The notes below the pieces were generated by a model. The model worked only from the letters and a program-made list of their open reading frames with translations. It searched no databases and was not told the DNA's origin. A stretch of 64,000 nucleotides of DNA from Phocaeicola intestinalis (GTDB lineage Bacteria; Bacteroidota; Bacteroidia; Bacteroidales; Bacteroidaceae), in the NCBI RefSeq assembly GCF_014837065.1, contig NZ_JACSPP010000001.1, positions 62,001 through 126,000 on the forward strand, given 5' to 3'. Positions 17,000 to 27,105 of this stretch are shown here, piece after piece; position 1 is the first letter of the stretch, and each line of letters starts with the position of its first letter. The position numbers and the translations under genes are program-made.

Positions 17000-19900
17000 T
17001 TAAAAACCAAGTTTCAAGCTCAGCGAAAAAGTACGAGTTAACGGATAAGTCGGCTGGTTGCTGGCTCTTGATTCCGGGTCACCCCACTTATACGGAGTAA
17101 AGGTCAGCAGGTTGTATCCGCTGAATGCCAGTTGGCAAGTGCTCAGCTTTAGCCGTTCCATCAAAGGGAAATGGAAATTATAAGCAATCTGCAGGTTCTT
17201 CAGACGCAGATATTTGGCATCCTTTTCCCATAGATTTGAATCCTGATAGTTGTTCGAATCACCATTATCGAAAGTAGCACGCGGATATTCGGCATCCGGA
17301 TCCGGGTTTGCCGTTGTCCATGTATTTTCTACTTGAGCTACCAACAAACCTCCCTGATTGGCATTGTTGCGGTCGGTAAACGGCTTACGGAAAATACTTG
17401 AGATGCTGCGGCTTACGTTCCAGGCACCCGTCCATTGCATGGAGAAATCAAAGTTCTTCCAGCTAAATCCGAGATTTAGACCTGCCATGTATTCGGGGTC
17501 ATCGGTATAGCCTAAATCACGCGTCTTGTCATCAGGGGTAATCGCACCATCCCCATCCAAGTCTACATATACACAGTCACCATTCTTCAACTCTACCAAT
17601 TGGGTCGGCATTTCTGTTCCAAACACTTCCCGGTAATGAGCCGGAGTGGTATTCTCATCGTAGTATTCGAAGAATTGGTATTGCAAGCGCGAACCGATAC
17701 GGTGTCCTTTTGAATATTGATATTCTTGGTTCAACGGAGCTTCCTTGCGTTCAATAATCTTGTTTTGATTGTACATCAGGTTCAAGTTGACAAAATAACG
17801 GAAATCATCGCCAATGCGGTCATTCCATTTTAAAGAAATTTCCCAACCCCAGCTGTCTACTTTACCAAGATTTGCCATCGGCAAAGTGAAACCCAATACC
17901 GAAGGAGCCGTACCGTCGCTCAGCAAGATATTGGTTCGTTTCTCCTTATAATAATCGAAACTACCTTGCAAACGGTCGTTTAAGAAATACATATCTACAC
18001 CATAGTTCTGTTTCAACGATTTTTCCCAAGTTACATCAGGATTATTTTTGGCTGCCTCATACGCACCTGGACTTACTGTTGCATTATTAATACCAAAAAG
18101 ATAACTATAACCACCATTTAAATTCGATGCTGTTGTATTATTTACGTAATATGGGTCGGCTGTGTACATGAAACGGCTACCACCAATCTTATCGTTACCT
18201 ACCAGACCAATGGTGTATCTCAGTTTCATAAAACCGATAAACGGTTTGATGGGTTTCCAGAACTTTTCTTCACTGACAACCCATCCGAAAGAACCTGCCG
18301 GGAAAGTACCGAAACGTTTGTCTGGAGCAAAGTTTTCCGAACCGTTGTAACCGATATTGAACTCAGCCATATAACGGCTTTTCCAGTCATAGGTAGCACG
18401 TCCTACCAAACCTACATAGCCTTGTGGAATAGATGAGAACTCAGTCGGATAATATGTCTTCGATTGGTTGTACAGTGCCAAAGCTGTCACGTGGTGATTA
18501 CCAAACGTACGGTCATAATTGAAAGCAGCTTCCATATACCAGTTACGTGACTTCGCAGGGTCGACATCTTGGTATTTCAATTGCGAATTTGTACCGCTTT
18601 TCTTATATACAATGGTACCATCGTCTTGCAAAACCGGTGTATAAGTTGCTATACTTGCCGTAGCGCGTGTATACGATGTAAAACCACTGTTGTAAGAACC
18701 TTTGACTCTAAAGCTCAATCCTTTGGTAATGAAATCCAGTTTTTGGCTTAATTGCAAATCGGCATTCAATGTATTGTTGCTGGTCTGCATAAAACCTGCG
18801 CCATAATATGCCATACCTGTACCTCCGGTAAACGGCAATCCATATTCGGTGGTAGTATATACCAACTTGTCATCTACCAATCCCGGACTAGAGAACGGAG
18901 TTGCATAATACATCTCCAATAGCATACCGGCACTTCCTTGTCCCGTATAAGGTTTCCAGGCGTTGTTTACGTTTCCAGCAATGTTCATTGATACGGTGGT
19001 TGTCTTGGTTACATCGATATCCAGATTCGAACGGTAGTTGAAACGTTTGTACTGATACGAAAGGTCGTAAGGCAAATCAAAACCGTTAAACAGACCTCCT
19101 TGTGTATAGGCACCTGCTGATACGAAATAACGGATACGGTCGGTACCTCCCGAAATATTTACATTATGCTGGGTCTGCAACGTCATGTCCTTCAAACAGT
19201 AATCTACCCAGTTTGTGTTCGGGAAGCGGATCGGATCACTTCCTGTACGGAATTTCTCGATTACATCCGGTTGGAACATCAGTTGGTCTTCTGTATATTC
19301 GAGATGGTCATTCAGCTGCATCTGATTATAAAAGGTAGCATACTGGTATGAATTAGCCAACTCAAGTGTCTTAGTCGGCGCAATGATACTTGCCGAGGTA
19401 GAGAATGAAATCTTCGCTTTTCCTTCTTTACCACGTTTGGTAGTAATCAATACGACACCATTGGCACCACGCACACCGAATACCGCTGTAGCCGAAGCGT
19501 CTTTCAAGATGGTGATGCTTTCGATTTCGTTCGGGTCGATGTCGTTCATACTACGCTCTACACCATCCACCTGGATTAACGGTGCTGAGTTTTCCCATGT
19601 AGCCTGACCACGAACGAAGATGCTGGCAGCATCGTCACCCGGTTCACCTGAGTATTGCACGGTGGTTAAACCGGCAAGTTGTCCAGACAACATATTCGAT
19701 ACAGAACCGGTGGGCGACTTAAGCAAGTCATCACCTTTCACGCTGGAGATAGCACCTGTCACGGTCACTTTCTTCTGTGTACCATACGCTACGACCTCCA
19801 CTTCACCCAACATCTGTGAGTCATCTTCCATTGTTACCCGCATTCCTTCTTTAGCCACCACTGTTACAGTAGTATAACCGATAAAAGAAATTTGCAGTTT

Positions 19901-20158
19901 AGTACCCGGTTTTACATTCAACTGAAATTTACCATCAAGGTCGGTTATTGTACCGGTTGTAGTTCCTTCTACAACTACACTTGCTCCAATCACTGGTTCT
20001 CCTTTACTATCGTATACAGAACCTGTAATCGTACCCTGCTGTTGGGAAGCAGTCGCAGCACGAAGAGATTGGAAGCCTAAGGCCGGAGATACAGCCGTTA
20101 CTGTACACAAAAGTGCAAACGGCAAGATCCCCTTTTCTAGAAACTTTTTCTTTCTCAT
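17000..20158 (-). CDS. SusC/RagA-family TonB-linked outer-membrane transporter
   Basis: 1052 aa. Signal peptide, carboxypeptidase-regulatory-like domain (GTITGSVYDSKGEPVIGASV, about residues 42-120), plug (EVEVVAYGTQKKVTVTGAIS, VLKDASATAVFGVRGANGV) and barrel ending in LSLKLGF. First gene of the large minus-strand PUL. A promoter of the Bacteroidota type lies upstream at 20230-20202. No sensor (hybrid two-component system, ECF sigma or SusR) for this block is in the window. Confidence 0.96.
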   Translation of the reverse strand: MRKKKFLEKGILPFALLCTVTAVSPALGFQSLRAATASQQQGTITGSVYDSKGEPVIGASVVVEGTTTGTITDLDGKFQLNVKPGTKLQISFIGYTTVTVVAKEGMRVTMEDDSQMLGEVEVVAYGTQKKVTVTGAISSVKGDDLLKSPTGSVSNMLSGQLAGLTTVQYSGEPGDDAASIFVRGQATWENSAPLIQVDGVERSMNDIDPNEIESITILKDASATAVFGVRGANGVVLITTKRGKEGKAKISFSTSASIIAPTKTLELANSYQYATFYNQMQLNDHLEYTEDQLMFQPDVIEKFRTGSDPIRFPNTNWVDYCLKDMTLQTQHNVNISGGTDRIRYFVSAGAYTQGGLFNGFDLPYDLSYQYKRFNYRSNLDIDVTKTTTVSMNIAGNVNNAWKPYTGQGSAGMLLEMYYATPFSSPGLVDDKLVYTTTEYGLPFTGGTGMAYYGAGFMQTSNNTLNADLQLSQKLDFITKGLSFRVKGSYNSGFTSYTRATASIATYTPVLQDDGTIVYKKSGTNSQLKYQDVDPAKSRNWYMEAAFNYDRTFGNHHVTALALYNQSKTYYPTEFSSIPQGYVGLVGRATYDWKSRYMAEFNIGYNGSENFAPDKRFGTFPAGSFGWVVSEEKFWKPIKPFIGFMKLRYTIGLVGNDKIGGSRFMYTADPYYVNNTTASNLNGGYSYLFGINNATVSPGAYEAAKNNPDVTWEKSLKQNYGVDMYFLNDRLQGSFDYYKEKRTNILLSDGTAPSVLGFTLPMANLGKVDSWGWEISLKWNDRIGDDFRYFVNLNLMYNQNKIIERKEAPLNQEYQYSKGHRIGSRLQYQFFEYYDENTTPAHYREVFGTEMPTQLVELKNGDCVYVDLDGDGAITPDDKTRDLGYTDDPEYMAGLNLGFSWKNFDFSMQWTGAWNVSRSISSIFRKPFTDRNNANQGGLLVAQVENTWTTANPDPDAEYPRATFDNGDSNNYQDSNLWEKDAKYLRLKNLQIAYNFHFPLMERLKLSTCQLAFSGYNLLTFTPYKWGDPESRASNQPTYPLTRTFSLSLKLGF

Positions 20159-20201
20159 GTTATTAAGGTTTGATTAGTGTTGTGATTAAGATTATATTAA
20201 A

Positions 20202-20230
20202 CAAAGGTATTGCCTTTCAAGGCCCGGCAA
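20202..20230 (-). promoter_or_regulatory. promoter of the large SusC/SusD operon
   Basis: On the minus strand TTG (20230-20228) is followed by 18 bp and TACCTTTG (20209-20202), matching the Bacteroidota sigma-ABfr consensus TTTG/TAnnTTTG. It is 44 bp upstream of the SusC start codon. Confidence 0.6.
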
Positions 20231-20559
20231 TCATCACTTTACATATCCATTTTTTATATGTTGTTTTCATCTGTTTCTTATCTTTATTAACAAAAGATTT
20301 ATAAGACGCAAAGAACCACAAAAAAGGTGAATTTTAAAATGGAAAATCGTGTATAATAATGGAAATTTTTATCTATCTTACTTGGGAAAGGAGAAAAAAT
20401 GCAGTTCTTATCACGATTCTTCCCTAAAAAGGGAAAAAAGGCTTTTTTATAAGTTTTTTATCCGATAAAATAAGCTATTGGGAAAAACATGCCTTAGGTT
20501 GTCATTTCAAGGTTAAATAAAGTTATCCTTTCTTCTATTACTGTAGCAAAAATATTTTA
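20231..20559. other. intergenic region, A+T-rich, no gene
   Basis: About 330 bp upstream of the SusC promoter and downstream of folK. It has poly-A and poly-T stretches but no ORF or clear motif. A PUL regulator binding site could lie here. Confidence 0.5.
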
Positions 20560-20673
20560 TAAATGCCTGCCATCAGCCAATCCAACCGCGTTGAAAACGC
20601 AATAGTACTGCATTCGCCAATACAGTATATATTCATTTTTCAGGGGTATGTATTGACTGTTGGCAGACATTTA
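20560..20673. repeat. MITE-like element with terminal inverted repeats, copy A
   Basis: 114 bp. The left end TAAATGCCTGCCATCAGCCA matches the reverse complement of the right end (TAAATGTCTGCCAACAGTCA) at 16 of 20 positions. The interior shares the block GTATATATTCATTTTTC with copy B at 36541-36644, and the inverted ends are also similar. The right end overlaps the last codons of folK. Confidence 0.8.
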
Positions 20674-21124
20674 GAAACAGTTCTCCCAATGTCTTTCGCA
20701 ATACCGGATGCAATGTTTCACTGGCTATCTCCACCAAAGGTTTCATAACGAACTCACGTTCGGTCATTAAGGGATGTGGCAGGACCAGTTCTGGTGTATA
20801 CAAGATTACATCATCGTATAACAGCAGGTCTATATCAATCAAACGGTCATGATACACTCCTCCGACCGATTTTTGGGTACGCCCCAATGTGCGTTCGATT
20901 TCTTGGGTCCGATACAAGACTTCCATTGGAGGTAAAATGGTTTCCACACATGCCGCTGCATTTAGAAATTTATGTTCGGAAGCGAACCCCCATGGAGCAG
21001 TTTCATAAAAAGAAGATAGGGAAATCACTTTCCCTATCTCGTCATTTATCAGTCTGGTAGCAGTACGTAGATTGGTTGCTTTGTCTCCCAAATTCGTACC
21101 CAGTCCCAAATAGACATTTGCCAT
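20633..21124 (-). CDS. folK: 2-amino-4-hydroxy-6-hydroxymethyldihydropteridine pyrophosphokinase
   Basis: 163 aa. It transfers pyrophosphate from ATP to the pterin in folate synthesis. Seen: VYLGLGTNLGDKATNL at the start, the ATETAPWG-like segment FYETAPWGF, and the signature HDRLIDIDLLLYDD, whose Asp pair binds magnesium. The family usually ends near 'LHPVLRKTLGEL'. Here the last 12-13 residues (from about 151) are encoded inside the MITE-like repeat, which supplies the stop codon. The gene starts 11 bp after queA and ends the operon. The core fold appears complete. Confidence 0.95.
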   Translation of the reverse strand: MANVYLGLGTNLGDKATNLRTATRLINDEIGKVISLSSFYETAPWGFASEHKFLNAAACVETILPPMEVLYRTQEIERTLGRTQKSVGGVYHDRLIDIDLLLYDDVILYTPELVLPHPLMTEREFVMKPLVEIASETLHPVLRKTLGELFLNVCQQSIHTPEK

Positions 21125-21135
21125 CCTTTATCGAA

Positions 21136-22191
21136 TTACTTGTTCAATATCAGCATCGCATCGCCATAAGTGCCGAAACGATAATCTTCTTTCAACGCTT
21201 CTTGATAAGCATCCATTACCAGCTCATATCCTCCATACGAACATACCAGCATCAGCATGGTAGACAAAGGCATGTGGAAATTGGTCACCATTGCATCGGG
21301 CAATACGAAATCGTAGGGCGGGAAAATGAACTTGTTGGTCCAACCCTCATATTCTTTGAGATGTCCGTCTGTGCCTGTAGCCGTTTCGATGGCCCGCATC
21401 ACGCTGGTACCTACCGCGCATACCTTGTGTCCGCTATCCTTTGCTTCATTTACAATACGGCAAGCCTCGGATTTGATGAACATTTGTTCCGAATCCATCT
21501 TGTGCTTGGTCAGGTCTTCCACATCAATGTCGCGAAAACATCCCAATCCGCAGTGCATGGTAATAAATGCCAAGTTGATACCTTTGATTTCCATACGTTT
21601 CATCAGCTCGCGGCTGAAGTGGAGTCCTGCAGCTGGTACGGTTACAGCCCCTTCATACTTGGCATAGATGGTTTGAAAACGTTCGGTGTCTTCCGGTTCT
21701 GCCGGACGACGGATAAAAGGAGGAAGAGGCGGCTCGCCCAATGCATAGAGAGCCTTCTTAAATTCATCATGCGGACCATCATAAAGGAAACGAAGGGTTC
21801 GTCCACGTGACGTGGTATTGTCTATTACCTCGGCCACCATTGAATCATCATCGCCGAAATACAACTTATTTCCGATACGTATTTTACGTGCAGGATCCAC
21901 CAGTACGTCCCATAGGCGGAGTTCTTCGTTCAATTCGCGCAACAAAAAGACTTCAATGCGCGCCCCTGTCTTTTCCTTGTTTCCATACAAACGGGCAGGG
22001 AATACTTTCGTGTCGTTAAAAATGAATGCATCCTGATCATCAAAATAGTTCAGGATGTCCTTGAATATAACATGTTCTATCTGACCAGTAGACTTGTGTA
22101 CTACCATCAGCCGGGACTCGTCTCTGTACTTCACCGGATGCAAAGCAATCTTTTCTTCCGGTAACTTGAATTTGAATTGTGACAGTTTCAT
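21136..22191 (-). CDS. queA: S-adenosylmethionine:tRNA ribosyltransferase-isomerase
   Basis: 351 aa, full length. It makes epoxyqueuosine in tRNA by transferring the ribosyl part of SAM to 7-aminomethyl-7-deazaguanine. Typical motifs: [14 protein letters not shown] at the start, [38 protein letters not shown] and [20 protein letters not shown]. The start Met lies in the usual place for the family. It sits between truB (147 bp upstream) and folK (11 bp downstream) on the same strand. Confidence 0.97.
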   Translation of the reverse strand: MKLSQFKFKLPEEKIALHPVKYRDESRLMVVHKSTGQIEHVIFKDILNYFDDQDAFIFNDTKVFPARLYGNKEKTGARIEVFLLRELNEELRLWDVLVDPARKIRIGNKLYFGDDDSMVAEVIDNTTSRGRTLRFLYDGPHDEFKKALYALGEPPLPPFIRRPAEPEDTERFQTIYAKYEGAVTVPAAGLHFSRELMKRMEIKGINLAFITMHCGLGCFRDIDVEDLTKHKMDSEQMFIKSEACRIVNEAKDSGHKVCAVGTSVMRAIETATGTDGHLKEYEGWTNKFIFPPYDFVLPDAMVTNFHMPLSTMLMLVCSYGGYELVMDAYQEALKEDYRFGTYGDAMLILNK

Positions 22192-22269
22192 CTTCTTCTC
22201 CTTTCCTTATATTATTATTCCAGATACCAAGCGGCTTTGTTGAACGGGTACAAGCTTTCAGATATTTTC

Positions 22270-22293
22270 AGCTCCTTTAACCGGTAAGGAGCT
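22270..22293 (-). terminator. stem-loop downstream of truB
   Basis: AGCTCCTT (22270-22277) pairs perfectly with AAGGAGCT (22286-22293) around an 8-nt loop, 46 bp after the truB stop and before queA. The T-run is weak, so read-through to queA is likely. Confidence 0.45.
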
Positions 22294-22338
22294 ATATTCC
22301 CATCCTATTCGAACATTCCGCCAACCAGGTACTTAAAC

Positions 22339-23040
22339 TTAGTCAACTATTACATCCTGCTGGTTCAGCCAGCTTTCAAAATCTTCTACTTTCATACAAT
22401 TTTCCAAGGTCACTTCACCCACGCGAGTACGACACAACGCAGTCAGGTGTGCCCCACTGTGTAATGCTTCCCCGATGTCGCGTGCCAATGCGCGGATATA
22501 TGTACCTTTGCTACAGACCACGCGTATCTTTATTTCGGGTAGTGCACATTCCAGCAATTCAATCTCATCGATAACCAACGTCTTGGGCTTCAGTTGTACT
22601 TCATCACCTTTACGCGCCAGTTCGTAAGCACGCTTCCCATCTACCTTGCATGCAGAAAATGCCGGAGGCACCTGCTCTATAGCACCCACAAAGCGCTGCA
22701 ATGTTTCTTCCACCAACTCACGGGTAATGTGTCCGGTAGGATACGTGGCGTCTATCTCTTTTTCCAAATCATACGACGGCGTGGTGGCTCCCAACTGTAG
22801 GGTCGCCACATATTCTTTCGTATGGTATTGGAATTCTTCGATACGCTTTGTTGCTTTTCCTGTACAGACAATCATCACCCCAGTTGCCAAGGGGTCGAGT
22901 GTCCCGGCATGTCCCACTTTTATTTTTTTCACTCCCAGCTTGCGGCTGACGTGATACCTTATTTTATTGACAAGCGCAAACGATGTCCATCGGTACGGCT
23001 TATCAAAATACAACACCTCTCCTTCTTTAAAGTTCATCAA
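22339..23040 (-). CDS. truB: tRNA pseudouridine-55 synthase
   Basis: 233 aa, the short Bacteroidota form without the long C-terminal PUA region of the E. coli enzyme. It converts U55 in the tRNA T-loop to pseudouridine. The catalytic Asp is in [16 protein letters not shown] (about residue 48). [10 protein letters not shown] and [15 protein letters not shown] are also conserved. The start codon overlaps the uppP stop by 4 bp, indicating translational coupling. Confidence 0.96.
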   Translation of the reverse strand: MMNFKEGEVLYFDKPYRWTSFALVNKIRYHVSRKLGVKKIKVGHAGTLDPLATGVMIVCTGKATKRIEEFQYHTKEYVATLQLGATTPSYDLEKEIDATYPTGHITRELVEETLQRFVGAIEQVPPAFSACKVDGKRAYELARKGDEVQLKPKTLVIDEIELLECALPEIKIRVVCSKGTYIRALARDIGEALHSGAHLTALCRTRVGEVTLENCMKVEDFESWLNQQDVIVD

Positions 23041-23894
23041 GCAAGTTCCAAATTATATCCTAAAGCTGTCATTATCAAAATTACTCCTCCCACAATGATA
23101 CGATACCATCCGAAAGCTGCAAATCCGTATTTCGTCACAAAGCTGATGAAGAACTTGATGGCGAGCATTGCTACGACAAATGCGACTACATTGCCTACAA
23201 TCAGCGCCTCCATATTTGCCGTGATGATTTCTGTACCACCGTCCATAAACAGTTTCAGCATCTTGTAGACCGTGGCGGCAAACATGGTAGGTACGGCAAG
23301 AAAGAAAGAAAACTCGGCAGCAGCCTTACGGGTAAGCTTCTGTGCCATACCGCCTACAATGGTGGCCATCGAACGCGATACGCCCGGAATCATTGAAATG
23401 CACTGGAACAGTCCGATACAAAAAGCACGTTTCTCGGTCAGTTCAGTCGTTTCGCTTCCATTTCCGAACAATTTGTCGCAAAACAACATAAACACGCCTC
23501 CTACAATCAACATTACCGCAACCACAATCACACTTTCCAGCATAGCATCGATCATATCACTGAACAACAGACCTAATACAGCTGCAGGAATGAAGGCAAC
23601 CAACAATTTCCAATAAAAATCGTACTTATGCAGGAAACGTTTCAGCGTTGAAGCTCCTTCGGGAGCCGGTTTATGATTCAGACGGAAAAAACGTTTCCAA
23701 TACAAACATACCACCGAAAGAATAGCTCCAAACTGGATGATAAACGTAAATGCTTTCACAAATTCGGTACTCTCTACCCCCAGCACATTTTGTGCTATAA
23801 TCATATGCCCTGTCGATGAGACAGGTAAAAACTCGGTCAACCCTTCAACAATCGCTATTATGATTGTTTGCAATAAATTCAAATCTCCTTCCAT
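23037..23894 (-). CDS. uppP: undecaprenyl-diphosphatase
   Basis: 285 aa, about eight membrane segments. It recycles the C55 lipid carrier for cell-wall and O-antigen synthesis by removing one phosphate from undecaprenyl diphosphate. Signature motifs: [18 protein letters not shown] (about 14-31, with the catalytic Glu pair region) and [12 protein letters not shown] (about 166-177). It overlaps truB by 4 bp and lies downstream of the DUF3098 and ftsX genes. Confidence 0.96.
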   Translation of the reverse strand: MEGDLNLLQTIIIAIVEGLTEFLPVSSTGHMIIAQNVLGVESTEFVKAFTFIIQFGAILSVVCLYWKRFFRLNHKPAPEGASTLKRFLHKYDFYWKLLVAFIPAAVLGLLFSDMIDAMLESVIVVAVMLIVGGVFMLFCDKLFGNGSETTELTEKRAFCIGLFQCISMIPGVSRSMATIVGGMAQKLTRKAAAEFSFFLAVPTMFAATVYKMLKLFMDGGTEIITANMEALIVGNVVAFVVAMLAIKFFISFVTKYGFAAFGWYRIIVGGVILIMTALGYNLELA

Positions 23895-23938
23895 TATTTA
23901 TTGATAATTTGACAATCAGCTATTTATTATTTATGCCT

Positions 23939-24040
23939 ATCAGGAGTTAAAAAGGGAGTTAGAAACAGTTATCGCCCGCCAGGCGGACTGGAAATTAAAG
24001 TGATAACTCCTGTGAAACATAACTGCTTTTAATTCCTGAT
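23939..24040. repeat. palindromic intergenic element
   Basis: ATCAGGAGTTAAAA (23939-23952) and TTTTAATTCCTGAT (24027-24040) form 14-bp inverted ends with one mismatch. Inside, AGTTATC and GATAACT form a second inverted pair. It lies in the gap between the DUF3098 gene and uppP. It could be a folded RNA element within the operon transcript. Confidence 0.6.
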
Positions 24041-24094
24041 TCACATTATATTTAGTTGTCTATTTGCAAATAGCAAGCCGAAGTAGTAACAAAC

Positions 24095-24319
24095 TTATCC
24101 TTTCGGTTTGCGCAATATACCATAAATCATTGCGATAAATCCTATAAAGCAAACTACCGGTGCCACCTTGATACGTCGCGCACTGAAAATGTCCGGTTCG
24201 AATGTAGTTTCGGTAGAACCCGGTCCTGACATCAGCAAGAAACCGATGATGATTACTACCATCCCTCCTGCCAATAACAGGAAGTTAGTCTTGTCAAAAG
24301 CAAATTTTCTTCTATCCAT
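24095..24319 (-). CDS. DUF3098-family small membrane protein
   Basis: 74 aa from the Met at 24319 (MDRRKFAFDKTNFLLLAGGM), the family's usual start. The frame is open 24 codons upstream, but those residues overlap the end region of ftsX leader sequence and look non-coding. Two hydrophobic segments (about 13-32 and 50-69). The family is of unknown function and is regularly found between ftsX and uppP in Bacteroidales, suggesting a link to envelope or division. Confidence 0.88.
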   Translation of the reverse strand: MDRRKFAFDKTNFLLLAGGMVVIIIGFLLMSGPGSTETTFEPDIFSARRIKVAPVVCFIGFIAMIYGILRKPKG

Positions 24320-24426
24320 AATTTGTTCTTTTATAGAAATAATAAAGAAACCTGAAGAGTGGAAAAAGTTGGAGACCATTGAAAATGGCATGAAACTTAC
24401 ACTCTCCTTAATTTCTTTACCTTCTC

Positions 24427-25296
24427 CTAATTATAATATAGTTCATTGGTCTTCATCCGCAAATAACGGTTAATGGAAATCCATGCACAAAATGTCGTTA
24501 TCACTACCCCGAACAAGAATACCGCCCCCATCACCACCAACATTACCCCAGGGGTTATTACCGCCAGCAAATCGGGTTCATATCGTACCAGTGCATACGC
24601 TGCTGCAACCAGTATCCCGTCGGCTATCACTCCAGCCAGGATACCTACCCATACATTACGTACCAAAAAAGGACGACGGATAAAAGCCCAGCTTGCTCCT
24701 ACCAGTTTCATGGTATTGATAAGAAAACGTTTGGAATAAATGGTAAGCCTGATGGTATTGTTTATCAATGCAAATGATATCAGCGTAAGCAGGGCAGCAA
24801 GCCCTAGCAATACCACACTGATTTTACGGATGTTACGGTTGACCGCATCCAGCAGGTCTTGTGGATAATTGATTTCGATGACACCCTTTTCCGAAAGAAT
24901 TTCGTCCTTTATCCAGGCAATGCTGTCCGAATTGGCATACTCCGCATTCAGCTTTACTTCGATAGAAGCCGTAAACGGATTGTAACCTAAAAACTCAGCT
25001 GGGTCGGTTCCCATAGCTTCCGATTGCTCCTGCAATGCCTGTTTCTTTGAAATATAATCGGTTTGCTTTACGTAAGGCTTGGTGTTCAGCCTGTTCCGGA
25101 ACTGTAATATGTCGGGGTCTTTCATATCATCGCTTATCAATACAGAGAAAGCTATATTCTCGCGTACATATACAGATAAGTTGTTTGCTGCCAGCACGAA
25201 GAAAACCACCGTTCCCAGCAACAACAGGACCAACATGGTGCTGATGCTGGAGGTAATGAACTGCATATCTATCAATGCTCCCGATTTTTTGCTCAT
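24427..25296 (-). CDS. ftsX: cell-division protein FtsX (ABC-transporter permease-like)
   Basis: 289 aa with four membrane segments: one near residue 20, then a periplasmic domain (about 45-165), then three from about 170 to the end. It has the FtsX ordering NLSVYVRENIAFSVLISDD and the permease block NTIRLTIYSKRFLINTMKLVGAS. FtsX works with the ATPase FtsE to control peptidoglycan hydrolases at the septum. No ftsE is next to it, which is usual in this group. It overlaps the upstream methyltransferase gene by 4 bp. Confidence 0.95.
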   Translation of the reverse strand: MSKKSGALIDMQFITSSISTMLVLLLLGTVVFFVLAANNLSVYVRENIAFSVLISDDMKDPDILQFRNRLNTKPYVKQTDYISKKQALQEQSEAMGTDPAEFLGYNPFTASIEVKLNAEYANSDSIAWIKDEILSEKGVIEINYPQDLLDAVNRNIRKISVVLLGLAALLTLISFALINNTIRLTIYSKRFLINTMKLVGASWAFIRRPFLVRNVWVGILAGVIADGILVAAAYALVRYEPDLLAVITPGVMLVVMGAVFLFGVVITTFCAWISINRYLRMKTNELYYN

Positions 25297-26198
25297 GCCT
25301 TCACTTTTTTCTGAAACACATATATCATCGAACTGCTCCGTTCCTTTTTCACTAATGAAGCCAGACCGGCTTCCATTCCCTTCAGCATCCCTTTTACGAA
25401 AGGAAAACTGCTTTTCCGATACTTTTCCGAAAGCATTGATACGTAAAATGCATCAAACGGCATCGGATGACGTTCGGTCAAGATGAACCCATGCTTGGCT
25501 CCGAACTGCTGTATGACAGACGGAGCAAAATGCCACAAATGACGCGGCACATCATATGCCGCCCACATTTCCTTATAAAAACGGGCGTCAAACGAAGTTG
25601 GGTTAGGTACAGCTACAACCAGAATACCCCGGTCGCTCAGCAGGGAATAAATCCTCTCCCACGTTTCATTTAAATTCTGCAGGTGCTCCATTACGTGCCA
25701 TAATGTCACCACGTCAAATGAACCGGTTTCGTATGCCGGCAAAGCTTCAGGAGCATTCACTTCCAATCCGAAATGTTCACGCGCAAAAACTCTTGCCTGC
25801 GGACTTTTCTCGATAGCCGAAACCCGCCATCCGCGTCCAGACATAAAGTGAGGAAAATACCCTGTTCCTGTGCCGATGTCAAGCAAACGCCCCCGGCTCA
25901 GTCCGCAACACCGTTTGATAAGTCGTGCCTTACGGCGCAACATGTATTGACGCACACAATGGTACAACCGGTTAGCAAGTCCCTTGCGCGTATCGGTATG
26001 CGAAATATAATCGGGCGACTCGTAATAACGTCCTATCTCACTTTCATCGGGCACATCCTGCGTGAAAAGGAATCCGCACGATGCACACCGGCAAATGTCG
26101 AACGGTTCATTTGTGGCATAGTGATCGGTACAAGTCATCACCTTCTCCAGTTGGTCTTTGCCGCATAACGGGCACGTATCTATATGCAGTCTGTTCAC
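25293..26198 (-). CDS. class I SAM-dependent methyltransferase with N-terminal zinc-ribbon
   Basis: 301 aa from the GTG at 26198, which has GGGAATAAA just upstream; a TTG at 26228 would add ten residues. The N-terminus has two Cys pairs (CPLCG and CRCASCG) that can form a zinc ribbon. The SAM-binding motif LLDIGTGTGYFPHFM is at about 105-120, and FDVVTLWHVMEHLQN is motif IV/post-I text typical of the Methyltransf_23 group. The C-terminus is hydrophobic and may touch the membrane. The substrate is unknown. It is first in the operon with ftsX. Confidence 0.85.
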   Translation of the reverse strand: MNRLHIDTCPLCGKDQLEKVMTCTDHYATNEPFDICRCASCGFLFTQDVPDESEIGRYYESPDYISHTDTRKGLANRLYHCVRQYMLRRKARLIKRCCGLSRGRLLDIGTGTGYFPHFMSGRGWRVSAIEKSPQARVFAREHFGLEVNAPEALPAYETGSFDVVTLWHVMEHLQNLNETWERIYSLLSDRGILVVAVPNPTSFDARFYKEMWAAYDVPRHLWHFAPSVIQQFGAKHGFILTERHPMPFDAFYVSMLSEKYRKSSFPFVKGMLKGMEAGLASLVKKERSSSMIYVFQKKVKA

Positions 26199-26437
26199 TT
26201 TATTCCCTAATTTGGTGCAAAATAACAAATAAATCGGGTACGAATACCTATCTGTTAAGCTTCTTTAAGGATATTGGGAAAAAGCGGAAAACATTTGTCT
26301 GGCCTACTCAGTCTGCACCGTTTTCTTCCGGCATCTTGTTTTCGGGCTTTTCGATGCCGTCTGCCGTGGCTCGTTCTTCCATAGTTGAACCGAGCCAGTA
26401 CGGGACAAGTGCCCGGCATTATCCTCTTTTACAACAT

Positions 26438-26869
26438 CTACGATGCTTTCGTGCCTTTCCGCTTTTCCTTTCGCAACACGAAGCCTATCCATGCGATGCC
26501 CAATCCGACCGCACTGAAGAACCCGTGCAAGCAGCCTTCATGTACGGGGAAACGTACCTCACGCACATATTCCGGATTGTAAAGCAAGGCAATCTCCCCT
26601 CCTTCGCGTATGCCGAACGTCAGATAGACTTCCTTTGAGGTGTACATCTCGCCGAACTCCACCGTTTCGTAGCACACGTCGACACGATGTTCCCACCGCA
26701 TCTTGCGGTACTTGTACACCCGTTCCGACTCTATCCGTTCCACTACTCCGCGGGCAGGATTCCAGTCTTTCACTATCATGCCCAGCGAAATGAAGCCGCC
26801 TATTCCCAGCGCCAGCATCACAAAGCCGATAAGGAAACAGGCTACGTAAGCCATATCATGAGATTTCAT
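26438..26869 (-). CDS. DUF3592-like membrane protein
   Basis: 143 aa from the Met at 26869, preceded by AAGAGG at the right distance; the open frame reaches 27013 but has no such site. One membrane segment near residues 5-30 (CFLIGFVMLALGIGGF), an extracytoplasmic beta-rich part containing VVERIESERVYKYRKMRWEH and ALLYNPEYVREV, and a second membrane segment near 115-133. This layout fits DUF3592 proteins, of unknown function. It stands alone, with 240 bp to the methyltransferase gene. Confidence 0.65.
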   Translation of the reverse strand: MKSHDMAYVACFLIGFVMLALGIGGFISLGMIVKDWNPARGVVERIESERVYKYRKMRWEHRVDVCYETVEFGEMYTSKEVYLTFGIREGGEIALLYNPEYVREVRFPVHEGCLHGFFSAVGLGIAWIGFVLRKEKRKGTKAS

Positions 26870-27105
26870 AAAGCCTCTTGTTCGTTTACATTCACGAGGG
26901 TAAATATAAACAAAAGTACACACATAAGCAAACATGTGCATAAAGATATTGTCAAAATACCAACAACCTGCCAATCCCTTTCCGCACAAGACTATACACA
27001 TCCGGCAAGGCAAGCAGTTATTTCAAGCATTTTAACTGGTAAAAACTATAGTTTCACCATGATAAAACTGCCGTTTTAACCTGTTAAAACTCCCTGAAAC
27101 TACAG

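Noticed and set aside
26333..26358. CGGCATC/GATGCCG inverted repeat between the methyltransferase and DUF3592-like genes, as a terminator.
   Set aside because: The 7-bp arms with a long loop and no T-run on the relevant strand are too weak to call.
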